From contig DATJUX010000007.1 of NCBI GenBank assembly GCA_035502095.1, positions 1 through 64,000 of the forward strand: a stretch of 64,000 nt of DNA, in the 5' to 3' direction. The notes below the pieces were generated by a model. It worked only from the letters and a program-made list of their open reading frames with translations, had not been told where the DNA came from and did no database searches. Each line of letters opens with the position of its first letter. Positions within the stretch are counted from its first letter, which is position 1. Both the position numbers and the translations under genes were made by a program. Positions 23,896-32,537 of the stretch are shown in pieces. Source of the stretch: JAKANT01 sp035502095 (lineage in GTDB: Bacteria; Pseudomonadota; Gammaproteobacteria; Burkholderiales; Burkholderiaceae_F).

Positions 23896-26103
23896 ATGGC
23901 GATCGACTTCGTCTACTGGCTTGCTCAGACCCCGCAGGATCACCAGCAGCAATTCGTCGATGCGCAGCGACGCGGGTACAAGACCGTCTCGCTGTGCCTG
24001 TCCGGACGGGTGCAGGCACCGCGTATCACCGCGGTGATGCTGAAGGATCCGGCGCACGCATCCGAGAGCTTCGAATTGATGCCGGAGCACGCGTGGTCCA
24101 CGACGCTTGCCAGCAAGGCCGGTCAGGGGGGGGTGGGTCCCTGCATCGTCAGCGGCGTGGGGCCCGGCGGCGCTGCCGTCTTCGCGGCGGTGTTTCGCGC
24201 CGTCGATCCGTCGCAACAGGTGTTGAAGGACCTGGATTCGAACGGGCTCGCGGCACAGCAAGACCTGGCCTGGCGCAGCGGGCAGATACTCGGTTCGATC
24301 GATGCCTACGGGACGGCGACGGCTCCGCGCTTCGTCGCGGTATGGGTTCCGAACGTCTCGCCCGTCGCCTGGAACCTGGACGCGGCCTCGACGCTGCGGC
24401 CGCGCGCCGACTTCGAGCGGCGGTTGAACGCGATCGCCGCGCAGCGGGGTCGCCTGTCGCTCGTGACCGGGACACCGGGCCGGCGTTTCCTCGGCCTCTT
24501 CGTCGACGACAGGGTGCCGCATTGGAATGCGGAGTTCGACCTCGACGCCACTGCGCTCGAGGCACGCATCACGGCGATGCAACGGCGCGGACTTGCTCCG
24601 CTGCGCATCTGTGCGAAGGGCGATGCGGCGAGCCTCCGCTTCAGCGTGCTCTTTGCCGACAGCGAGCAGGCATCGCCCCGCACGTTCCGCTCGCACGGAC
24701 CGACCTCGATCACGGCGCTCGACGGGTTGATGGAGGGTTTCATGCGGGCCAATGCCACGCGCGGCGCGTCCCTCGCCGTCACGTCCGGCACCAGGCTCGT
24801 CTACGTGCGTGGCTACACGTTCGCCGAACCCGACGAGCCCGACGTATTGCCGACGACCTTGTTCCGCCTGGCGAGCGTCTCGAAGCTCCTCGGTGCGATC
24901 GCGATCCAACAACTCATCCAGCAGGGCAGCGCCGCACTTGACCAGACCGTCCAGTCGATCCTCGGTCTCAAGTCGCCGGGAGGAGGGCCGCCAGCGGATC
25001 CGCGCTTCGGGTGCGTGACGCTGCGCGATCTGCTGACGATGACGTCCGCTGTGGACCAGAGTGCGTTCTGGCAGAGCGACGTGGCCGCTCAGGCATCCGG
25101 CAAGCCGCTCCCGGCGACTCCGGAACAGATGTTGTCGTTGATCGCGTCGAGGAGCCTGAGCGCGAATCCGGGCAACTGGGACAACGCGGCCTACAACAAC
25201 ACGGGATACTTTGTCCTGGGCCAGGTTGCCGCCCGCGTGAGAGGCGAAGCCGATTTTGCGGGCACGATCGTGAAGCCCTTGCTCGTACCGCTCGGCATCA
25301 CCCGCATCCGCGGATCGCGCAGCCTGCTTGCCGATCAGCCGGCCGACGAAGCGCGCTATTACCTTGTGAACCTGAAGCGAAGCAGCGACGCCGACGACCT
25401 GCTTTCGCTCGATGTCGGTTCGAGCATCCGCACCGCGGACCGGCCGACGGTCCCGGGCCAGTATGGCGTGGGTGACTTCGAAATGTACGGCGCAGGCGGC
25501 GGAATGTCGGCGGCGGCAACCGATCTGGCGCGCATCCTCGCGGCACTGACGTGGCGCGACAAGCGCAATCCGATGCTTTCGGACACTTCGCTGGAGGTGT
25601 TCTTCGGCAACGCCGTCCGCGCGACTGCCGTGCTGACCGGGCCCGATGCACACGGGTACTTCGGATGGGATGGCGCCTGGCTGAACCCGGACGACTCGGT
25701 GATGGCGTGCAAAGGCGGCTGGCTGGGCGGCGACCAGAGCTTCGCCTGGTTGTCCACCCAAGGCGACGGCATGGGCGTCGTGCTGCTGATCAACACCAAT
25801 GAACAGGACGAAAGCGATACCGGATTCGGGTTCGGCGATCTGCTGAACAAGGTGACCGGGCAGGCCGCGATGCAGGACTGGAGCATGGCACCCGATCTGT
25901 TCGTCAACTTCGGGATGCCGCCGCTCGTTCCGCAGCCGATCGTCAAGCCGCCGCCCCTGCTGCAGCCCGCAAAGGCGTTGTCACAGAGGGTGAAGCAGGT
26001 GGCTGCCGCAGAGCGCGTCTCGATGACACCGCGTCCAGGCGTCGCGACGACACCCGCGCGCGCCGCACCGCGGGGTCGAAAGCGACCAGCGCAGCGGGGC
26101 TGA
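23896..26103 (+). CDS. Serine hydrolase with polyglycine-hydrolase-like N-terminal repeats and beta-lactamase fold
   Basis: 735 residues. The start at 23896 has GGAGG 5 bases upstream. Residues about 1-265 are four repeats of a unit with a helix (FVDAQRRGYKTVSL, LDSNGLAAQQDLAWR, RRLNAIAAQRGRLSLV, RITAMQRRGLAPLRI) followed by strands ending near RFVAVWV or RFLGLFV. This is the pattern of the N-terminal domain of polyglycine hydrolases. From about 280 the beta-lactamase/transpeptidase-like domain carries Ser327-Val-Ser-Lys330 (SxxK) and the Tyr motif in AAYNNTGYFVLGQ. The C-terminal 70 residues are Pro/Arg/Ala-rich and probably disordered. No signal peptide is evident. The family acts on peptide or amide bonds; the bacterial target is unknown. 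Confidence 0.75.
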   Translation: MAIDFVYWLAQTPQDHQQQFVDAQRRGYKTVSLCLSGRVQAPRITAVMLKDPAHASESFELMPEHAWSTTLASKAGQGGVGPCIVSGVGPGGAAVFAAVFRAVDPSQQVLKDLDSNGLAAQQDLAWRSGQILGSIDAYGTATAPRFVAVWVPNVSPVAWNLDAASTLRPRADFERRLNAIAAQRGRLSLVTGTPGRRFLGLFVDDRVPHWNAEFDLDATALEARITAMQRRGLAPLRICAKGDAASLRFSVLFADSEQASPRTFRSHGPTSITALDGLMEGFMRANATRGASLAVTSGTRLVYVRGYTFAEPDEPDVLPTTLFRLASVSKLLGAIAIQQLIQQGSAALDQTVQSILGLKSPGGGPPADPRFGCVTLRDLLTMTSAVDQSAFWQSDVAAQASGKPLPATPEQMLSLIASRSLSANPGNWDNAAYNNTGYFVLGQVAARVRGEADFAGTIVKPLLVPLGITRIRGSRSLLADQPADEARYYLVNLKRSSDADDLLSLDVGSSIRTADRPTVPGQYGVGDFEMYGAGGGMSAAATDLARILAALTWRDKRNPMLSDTSLEVFFGNAVRATAVLTGPDAHGYFGWDGAWLNPDDSVMACKGGWLGGDQSFAWLSTQGDGMGVVLLINTNEQDESDTGFGFGDLLNKVTGQAAMQDWSMAPDLFVNFGMPPLVPQPIVKPPPLLQPAKALSQRVKQVAAAERVSMTPRPGVATTPARAAPRGRKRPAQRG

Positions 26104-26232
26104 GCGGCGCATGCACCTCACGCCACCTCTCGAACCTTACATTCGCCCGCGCGCCGCCCCCGTCGCGTGCGATCAGCGCGGATTGCACTGATGCAAATTG
26201 CCGACGGCCGAGGTGCGTCGAACCGATCGAGC

Positions 26233-27479
26233 ATGACCCTCTCGCCCGAGCAACCGACGCCGCCCGCTGCGCGCTATCACGAGAAGCGCGAGGCCTTGAT
26301 GGACGCGGCAGCGCGCCTGTTCAACACCCAGGGCGTCAAGGGGGCGACGCTGACACGCATCGCGGCGAGCGTGGGCCTCGTCACGAACAGCGTCACTTAC
26401 TACTACCGCAGGAAGGAGGACCTCGCGCGGGCCTGCTTCCTGCGCTCGATCGCGGCCCGCGATGCGCTCGCCGGCGAAGCTGCGGACGGATCGACTGTCG
26501 CCGAGCGGCTGGGAAACCTTTTCCGCCGTTATGCGCAACTGCTTGCCGACATGGAATCCGGCCGCCATCCGCAGCTGCTCAACTTCAACGACATCCGGTC
26601 GCTACCGAGCCCGCACGCCGAGGACGTGTTCGACGCCTATACGGACATGTTCCGTCGCGTTCGCCGGCTGGCCAAGGGGCCTGAGACAGCACACCTGGCG
26701 CGCGACGACCTGAATGCGCGCGCGCACGTCGTGCTCTCGATCGCGCATTGGCTGCGATCGTGGATCGAAAGCTACGAGCTCGAGGAGTATCCGTACATGG
26801 CCGATCGGATCAGCGACATATTGCTGCGCGGCCTGGCCGGCTCCGGCACGTGGGGTGCCGCCGCTGGCGAACTCGCGTGGCGCCTGGCCCCGGAGACGAT
26901 GGGCGCGCCGGAGGCTTTCCTCTGCGCGGCGACGGTGCTCGTCAACGAGCAGGCTATCGCGGCGCTTCGGTCGACAGGATCTCGGCGCGCCTGAACGTGA
27001 CGAAGGGCTCGTTCTATCACCATCGCGACACGAAACACGACCTGATCACCGCATGTTTCGAACGGACGTTCTCGGTGGTGCGCCAGGCCTTGCGCCTGGC
27101 CGAGGCCGGCACCGGATCCGGCTCGGATCGTGCATGCGCGGCAACCCGCGCGCTGGTGCGCTTTCAGCTCACGGCGGGTGGGCCGCTGCTGCGGACCTCC
27201 GCGATCAGCGCGCTGCCGGATCAGGAGCATCGCGACCGCATACGCCAGACGATGTATCGGTTGACCGAACGCATGGCGAGCCTGGTGGTGGACGGCATGA
27301 TGGACCGCTCGATCCGACCGCTCGACTCGTCCATCGCTGCGCGCGCGATCTTCGCTTCGATCAACGCGGCCGCCGAACTGTATCGCTGGGTGCCGGGCGC
27401 GACGATGGACAGCGTCGCCGACCTCTACGCACGCTCGATCTTCGAGGGCCTGCTGTGCCCGGCCGCGCCGGGCCGCTGA
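26233..27479 (+). pseudogene. Tandem double-TetR regulator interrupted by a one-base frameshift
   Basis: Frame 1 from 26233 encodes a TetR helix-turn-helix (ALMDAAARLFNTQGVKGATL, then VTYYYRRKEDLARACF), its ligand domain, and the start of a second helix-turn-helix (FLCAATVLVNEQ). It then shifts into AIAALRSTGSRRA and stops at 26994. Another frame resumes exactly there with GYRGASVDRISARLNVTKGS, FYHHRDTKHDLITACF and a second ligand domain ending at 27479. Adding one G to the GG at 26952-26953 restores a single protein of about 415 residues with two TetR units. Double-TetR proteins occur in related bacteria. It is therefore either a recent knock-out, a truncated but functional first half, or an assembly error. 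Neighbouring fatty-acyl genes suggest acyl-CoA-linked control. Confidence 0.8.
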
Positions 27480-27488
27480 GGATCGCTG

Positions 27489-28559
27489 CTAGGGCTGCAG
27501 GACGACGCGCCCGACGACGCGGCCGTGCGCGAGATCGTGCAATGCCTGGTTGACGCTCGGCAGCGGTCGCAGGTCGAGCGGAATCTGCGGCAGCGAAACG
27601 CGCTGCGCGAGCCCGATCAGGTCGCGCAGGTCCTCGAGGCTGCCGACGTAGGAGCCGCTGATCCGCAGCGATTTCAGCGCGAACATCGGCAGCGGCATGC
27701 GAAATTCGCCGCCGAACAGGCCGACGATCACGACCTGCCCGGTACGCCGCACCAGGTTCACAGCGAGCGACGAACTCGCTTCGCTGCCGACGAAGTCGAC
27801 GGCACCGGCGATGTTGAAGCCGCAGGCCCTGCCGATGGTCTTGACGGCCTCCGGCATGCCGGGGTCGAAGGCGAGCGCCGCACCGTGCTCGAGCGCCGCG
27901 GTGCGCTTCGCAGGATCGGGATCGATGGCCACCACGCGCGCCTTCGACAACGCGGAGCAAAGCGCCACCGCGGTCATGCCCACGCCGCCGCAGCCGACGA
28001 TCGCGACGTGATCGTCGGCCCTCATCGGGTCGAGCTTGCCGATGGCGCCGTAGGCGGTGATACCGGCGCAAGCGAACGTGGCGGCGCGTTCGGGCGCGAG
28101 CCCACCGATGGGCACCAGATAGCGCTCGTGTCGCACCCGCACCAGGTCCGCGTAGCCGCCCGGCACCTGGATGCCGAGGTTGCGCGACGCCTTCGGGCAC
28201 AGGTGATCGTCGCCGCGTTCACACACCGCGCATGCACCGCAGCCCAGCCACGGATACACGACGACAGGCGCGCCGGGCGCGAGGTCGGGCACGTCGGGGC
28301 CGATCTCGACCACCGTGCCACAGATCTCGTGCCCCATCGTGACCGGCAGCTGGGTGCCGGCGCGCTCGAGCGAAGACAGCTTGCCGCCGCCCATGTCGAA
28401 GCCGCCGGCCTGGATATGCAGATCGGAGTGGCACATGCCGCAGTGGGTGACGCGGACCGTCACCTCGTGGCCCGCCGGAGGTGCCAGTTCGTCGGCCTGC
28501 TGCTCCAGCGCCCCGCCCCAGCGCCGGAACGCCCAACGATGTGCGCAGCGGTAGTTCAT
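27489..28559 (-). CDS. Zinc-dependent alcohol dehydrogenase (MDR family)
   Basis: 356 residues from the start at 28559 (MNYRCAHRWAF). Catalytic zinc ligands are Cys in THCGMCHSD and the GHE motif (MGHEICG). The structural zinc is bound by the four Cys of CGACAVCERGDDHLC. The NAD(P) site is AIVGCGGVGM with Asp in AIDPDPAK, which favours NAD. It oxidises an alcohol or reduces an aldehyde; substrate unknown. Its stop is only 9 bases from the end of the converging TetR gene. It is divergent from the aryl-acid AMP ligase across 170 bases, so the two may share a regulated promoter region. Confidence 0.88.
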   Translation of the reverse strand: MNYRCAHRWAFRRWGGALEQQADELAPPAGHEVTVRVTHCGMCHSDLHIQAGGFDMGGGKLSSLERAGTQLPVTMGHEICGTVVEIGPDVPDLAPGAPVVVYPWLGCGACAVCERGDDHLCPKASRNLGIQVPGGYADLVRVRHERYLVPIGGLAPERAATFACAGITAYGAIGKLDPMRADDHVAIVGCGGVGMTAVALCSALSKARVVAIDPDPAKRTAALEHGAALAFDPGMPEAVKTIGRACGFNIAGAVDFVGSEASSSLAVNLVRRTGQVVIVGLFGGEFRMPLPMFALKSLRISGSYVGSLEDLRDLIGLAQRVSLPQIPLDLRPLPSVNQALHDLAHGRVVGRVVLQP

Positions 28560-28729
28560 GCGGGCCTCCACCGGTTTGCCGCGGTCAACGGTAGCACCGC
28601 AGGCCGGAAAAATGCATCGGACGCGGAATTCGCCGATGCAGCCGAAAGGCATTCGAACGGATCCGCTTCGATCCGCGAAAATCCGCCTCGGACATCTATA
28701 CGCTGCGCGCGTTGATCGGCGGAGGCACG

Positions 28730-30424
28730 ATGCTCGACGGTTTTGTCCCCTGGCCCTCTGAGCTTGCCGCCGCGTACCGGCGCGACCGGATCTGGGAGGG
28801 GATCACGGTTGCCGAGATGGTCGAGCGAACCGCGCATGCGCTGCCGGACAAGATCGCCGTCGTTCACGGCGCGACCCGGATCGGCTACGCCGAGCTGATC
28901 CGCCAGGCGCGCCAGCTCGCCGGCGCGCTGCTCGATTGCGGCATCGGGCCGCACGACCGGGTCGTGATGCAGTTGCCGAACACACCCGCCTTCATACAGC
29001 TCTACCTCGCCCTCAACACCATCGGCGCGATCCCGGTGATGGCGCTGCGTGCGCACCGGCATGCGGAGGTGCGGCACTTCATCGACGCCTCCGGTGCCGT
29101 CGCGTACGCGATCCCGGACCGCATCGGCGGGTTCGACTACCGGACCATGGCCGACGAAATGCGCCTGGCATTCCCGCAGCTGCGCGCGATCATCGTCGAT
29201 GGCGACGCCGGTCACGGGCAGATCGCTTTCGAAGCTTTGCTGGCACGTGGCCGGGGCGAAGCCGAACTCGCGTTGCGCCTGGCTGCGGTGCGGCCCGCGG
29301 CCGGCGACGTGAGCACGATGCTGCTTTCGGGCGGCACGACCTCGATGTCGAAGCTGATCCCGCGCACGCACGACGACTACGTTCTGAATGCACGCGTGTG
29401 CGCGCAGGCCGGCGGATTCGACCGCGGCACTGTGCTGGGCGTGATCCTGCCGCTCGGGCACAACTACAACCTCGCTTCCCCGGGCATGCTCGGCACGTTC
29501 TACGCGGGCGGCACCGTGGTCCTGTTGCGGAGCACCGACAGCGACGAGATCTTCGCCAGCGTTGCGCGCGAACGGGTCAGCGTGCTGGCCGCCGCGGTGC
29601 CGCTGATCGCCAACTGGCTCAACGCTGGCGTGGCGGGACGCCACGACCTCGGCTCGCTGCGGGTCGTGCAGAACGGCGGCGCACGCCTGCCGCCCGAGTT
29701 GCGTGCCCGCCTGCGGAGGTGCTTCGGGTGCACGCCGCAGGAGATCTACGGAACCGCCGAAGGGCTCATCAACATGACCCGGCTCGGCGATGCGGACGAT
29801 CTGCTCCTGCACAGCTCCGGCGCACCGGTGAGCGAACTGGACGAGGTCCGCGTCGTCGACGACGAGGGCCACGACGTGGCCGACGGCGGTGCCGGCGAGC
29901 TGGTGACGCGCGGTCCGTACACGATCCGCGGCTACTACAACGCGGCGGAGATCAATGCCGAGGCGTTCCTGCCCGGCGGCTGGTACCGGATGGGCGACAT
30001 CGTCCGCAAGTGCGGCCGCTACGTCTATACGGAAGGTCGGCGCAAGGACCTGATCAACCGCGGCGGCGAGAAGATCAGCTGCGACGAGATCGAGAACCTG
30101 ATCTTTGCCCATCCGGCGGTGAAGTCGGTCGTGCTGGTGGCGATGCCGGATCCCGTGTTCGGCGAAAAGGCGTGCGCGTGCGTGATACTCAAGCCGGGCG
30201 CGGCGCTGGTTCTTGCGGAGCTGCTCGCATTCCTGCGTGCGCAGAGGATCGCTTCGTTCAAGCTTCCCGAGCGGCTCGAGATCATGGACGAGTTTCCCGT
30301 GAGTCCGGTCGGCAAGATCTTGAAGCGGCAGCTGCGCGAGATGATTGCGGAGAAGGTTGCTCGAGAAACAGCGCGTCGAATGCCCCCACCCCAACCCTCC
30401 CTGGCGGGCGGGCAAGGGGGCTGA
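28730..30424 (+). CDS. Aryl-acid AMP ligase / aryl-CoA synthetase (DhbE/EntE-like)
   Basis: Activates an aromatic acid with ATP. The start at 28730 (MLDGFVPWPSE) matches the DhbE/EntE N-terminus. Motifs: the ATP-binding loop LLSGGTTSMSKLIPRTHDDY, the aromatic pocket region PLGHNYNLASPG, EIYGTAEGLINMTR, GWYRMGDI, GRRKDLINRGGEKIS and the C-terminal Lys in SPVGKILKRQLRE. DhbE-type enzymes make dihydroxybenzoyl- or salicyl-adenylate. No carrier protein or NRPS is present, and a CoA-transferase and salicylyl-CoA-hydroxylase-like gene are near, so catabolic CoA-ester formation is more likely than siderophore synthesis. The last 13 residues come from an intergenic-type repeat and are probably a late extension. 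Confidence 0.82.
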   Translation: MLDGFVPWPSELAAAYRRDRIWEGITVAEMVERTAHALPDKIAVVHGATRIGYAELIRQARQLAGALLDCGIGPHDRVVMQLPNTPAFIQLYLALNTIGAIPVMALRAHRHAEVRHFIDASGAVAYAIPDRIGGFDYRTMADEMRLAFPQLRAIIVDGDAGHGQIAFEALLARGRGEAELALRLAAVRPAAGDVSTMLLSGGTTSMSKLIPRTHDDYVLNARVCAQAGGFDRGTVLGVILPLGHNYNLASPGMLGTFYAGGTVVLLRSTDSDEIFASVARERVSVLAAAVPLIANWLNAGVAGRHDLGSLRVVQNGGARLPPELRARLRRCFGCTPQEIYGTAEGLINMTRLGDADDLLLHSSGAPVSELDEVRVVDDEGHDVADGGAGELVTRGPYTIRGYYNAAEINAEAFLPGGWYRMGDIVRKCGRYVYTEGRRKDLINRGGEKISCDEIENLIFAHPAVKSVVLVAMPDPVFGEKACACVILKPGAALVLAELLAFLRAQRIASFKLPERLEIMDEFPVSPVGKILKRQLREMIAEKVARETARRMPPPQPSLAGGQGG

Positions 30425-30430
30425 GTCCCT
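30382..30430. repeat. C- and G-rich palindromic repeat at the 3' end of the AMP ligase gene
   Basis: A C-rich run (GCCCCCACCCCAACCC) is followed by a G-rich run (GGCGGGCGGGCAAGGGGG). When translated it gives the Pro-rich, then Gly-rich tail PPPQPSLAGGQGG of the ligase. This form is typical of intergenic repeats in betaproteobacteria. A similar C/G-rich stretch lies at 1620-1665 before moeA. It can fold into a hairpin and probably overran the original stop codon. Confidence 0.5.
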
Positions 30431-30464
30431 CCAAACAGAACCGCGTATCACGCAAAGGAACCCC

Positions 30465-31607
30465 ATGGGCCCACTCGCCGGCTTGCGTATCGTCGAACTC
30501 GCGAGCATCGGTCCCGGGCCGATGTGCGCGATGCTGCTGGCCGACCTCGGCGCCGACGTCGTGCGCGTCGACCGCATCGAACCGGGCGGACTCGGCATCG
30601 GCATGTCGACCAGCTTCGATGTCTGCGCGCGCAACCGCCGCTCGATCGCGCTGGACCTCAAGCGTGCGGAGGCACGCGCCGTAGTGCTGCGGCTGGTCGA
30701 ACGGGCCGATGTCCTGATCGAAGGTTTTCGGCCGGGCGTCGCCGAGCGGCTCGGCCTGGGGCCGGACACCTGTCTCGCGCGCAACGCCCGGCTCGTCTAC
30801 GGCCGCATGACCGGATTCGGCCAGGACGGACCGCTGGCGCAAGCGGCCGGACACGATCTGAACTACATCGCGCTCACCGGCGCGCTGCACGCCATCGGCC
30901 CCAAGGACGGGGCGCCGCTGCCGCCGCTGAACCTGGTCGGCGACTACGGCGGCGGGGCCCTCTACCTGGCGCTGGGGATCCTGGCGGCATTGTTCGAGCG
31001 CGATCGGTCCGGAACCGGTCAGGTCGTCGACGCGGCGATGATCGACGGCGCCGCGTCGTTGATGTCGATCTTCTACGGCCTGCGTGCCGCGGGTTCCTGG
31101 CAGGCCGCGCGTGGCAGCAACCTGCTCGACGGCGGCGCACCGTTCTACAGCGCATACAAAACGAGCGACGGCAGGTACGTTTCGATCGCGTCGCTCGAGA
31201 ACAAGTTCTTCGGCGAACTGGCGCGCCTGATCGGCCTGGACGCGCGGTTCGTGCAGGGGCAGATGGATCGCACGCTGTGGCCGGAAATGCGCGCACGCAT
31301 GGGGGAGATCTTCAGGAGCCGCACCCGCGCGCAATGGTGCGAGCTTCTGGAGGGCACGGACGCCTGCTTCGCACCGGTGCTATCCATCGAGGAGGCGCCG
31401 GCTCATCCGCACAACGCGCAGCGCGGCATGTTCGTCGAACTGAACGGATTTGCCCAGCCTGGACCTGCACCGCGCTTCTCGCGCTCCGAGCCCGATACGC
31501 CGCGACCGCCGCCGGAGATCGGCGCCAACACCGACGCGGTTCTCGGGGAAGCCGGATTCGATCGCGCGGCCATCGACGCCTTGCGGCGCGCCGGTGCGAT
31601 CGGCTAG
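30465..31607 (+). CDS. Class III CoA-transferase / alpha-methylacyl-CoA racemase family
   Basis: 380 residues; start at 30465 with AAAGGA 8 bases before. The N-terminus (PLAGLRIVELASIGPGPMCA) is the racemase form of the CaiB/BaiF family. Residues that serve as acid-base groups in alpha-methylacyl-CoA racemase are present: His in AAGHDLNYIALTGAL, Asp in NLVGDYGGGALYL, and Glu in SIASLENKFF. That favours 2-methylacyl-CoA racemisation over CoA transfer. It follows the AMP ligase by 40 bases and so probably shares its transcript. Its stop overlaps the converging epimerase-like gene by a few bases. The substrate is likely a branched or aryl-propionyl-type CoA ester. Confidence 0.87.
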   Translation: MGPLAGLRIVELASIGPGPMCAMLLADLGADVVRVDRIEPGGLGIGMSTSFDVCARNRRSIALDLKRAEARAVVLRLVERADVLIEGFRPGVAERLGLGPDTCLARNARLVYGRMTGFGQDGPLAQAAGHDLNYIALTGALHAIGPKDGAPLPPLNLVGDYGGGALYLALGILAALFERDRSGTGQVVDAAMIDGAASLMSIFYGLRAAGSWQAARGSNLLDGGAPFYSAYKTSDGRYVSIASLENKFFGELARLIGLDARFVQGQMDRTLWPEMRARMGEIFRSRTRAQWCELLEGTDACFAPVLSIEEAPAHPHNAQRGMFVELNGFAQPGPAPRFSRSEPDTPRPPPEIGANTDAVLGEAGFDRAAIDALRRAGAIG

Positions 31608-32506
31608 TCAGGCATTGCTGCGAGCGCGGCCTCGACCGTGGGATAGGCGAGGCGCAACCGCAGTTCGCGCTTGAGCCGGCGATTCGCGAGCCGGCGCGAT
31701 TCGCTCATGAACGAATACTGGGCCGGCGATACCGCCGCCTGCAGCATCGCCCGCGAGAGGCGCGGCGGCCGCGGCAGGCGGAACCGTTCGGCCACCCGGT
31801 CGAAGAATTCGCCCATCTTCAATTGCGTGTCATCCACCGCGTTGTAGATGCGCGCCGGAGCGCCGCGAAACAACGCGACGACGGCGGCCCGCGCCAGGTC
31901 GTCGGCATGGATGTGATTCGTGTAGACGTCGTCTTCGGGACGCAGCGCCGGCGTCGCCGCGCGCAGCCGGTCGAAGGGAAGCCGGTTCGCGGCATAGATG
32001 CCGGGAGCGCGCAGGACGCTGGCATGAATCGGTGCGCGGCGAACGATCGCCTCGGCCGCGAGCCGGCGCCTCGCGCGCTCGGTCGCCGGTGCCGGTCGTG
32101 CGGTTTCGTCGAGGCGAGCGCCCTGGCGATCGCCGTAGACGCCGGTCGTGCTCACGTAGACCGCGCGCTCGATGCCGGCGCCGCAGGCGCAGCGCAAGCG
32201 CCGTGTCCGCGGATCACCCGTGCCCGTCGCCGGCGGCGGAACGAGATCGATCCAGCGCGACGAAAGGCCGCGCAGGCGCGCCACGGTATGTGCGATGTCG
32301 AGGTTGACGACGAGCGGCACCGCGCCCGCGGTGCGCAGCTCGATCGTGCGCAAGCTGGTGGCGGTGGTGGCGATGATGCGGAAGCGGTCGCGCAGGCGTG
32401 CGACAATTCTCAGCCCGACGTCGCCGCAACCCACTATGAGCAGGCGGGGGCGTCCGAAACGTTTGCGCCCGCGTGGCTTGCGTTCCGAGTCCGCGGGCGT
32501 TTCCAT
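31604..32506 (-). CDS. NAD(P)-binding SDR-type epimerase-like protein (YeeZ family)
   Basis: 300 residues with an N-terminal basic tail (ERKPRGRKRFGRPR) and then a Rossmann motif LLIVGCGDVGLRIVARL. VYVSTTGVYGDRQG carries the Ser/Tyr region of extended SDR proteins, and TNHIHADDLARAAVVAL is the typical C-terminal domain signature. It resembles E. coli YeeZ, whose reaction is not established. The true start could be closer to the Rossmann motif, since the tail is unusual. It is divergent from the ferredoxin reductase across 31 bases and ends inside the racemase stop region. Confidence 0.75.
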   Translation of the reverse strand: METPADSERKPRGRKRFGRPRLLIVGCGDVGLRIVARLRDRFRIIATTATSLRTIELRTAGAVPLVVNLDIAHTVARLRGLSSRWIDLVPPPATGTGDPRTRRLRCACGAGIERAVYVSTTGVYGDRQGARLDETARPAPATERARRRLAAEAIVRRAPIHASVLRAPGIYAANRLPFDRLRAATPALRPEDDVYTNHIHADDLARAAVVALFRGAPARIYNAVDDTQLKMGEFFDRVAERFRLPRPPRLSRAMLQAAVSPAQYSFMSESRRLANRRLKRELRLRLAYPTVEAALAAMPD

Positions 32507-32537
32507 CTGGGCATTCTAGGAGCGGGCAGTCCGGTCC

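Noticed and set aside
26748..27479. A separate 243-residue TetR gene
   Set aside because: Its first 75 residues are out-of-frame shadow of the upstream TetR gene and its helix-turn-helix lacks the first helix. It is the second half of one frameshifted double-TetR gene.
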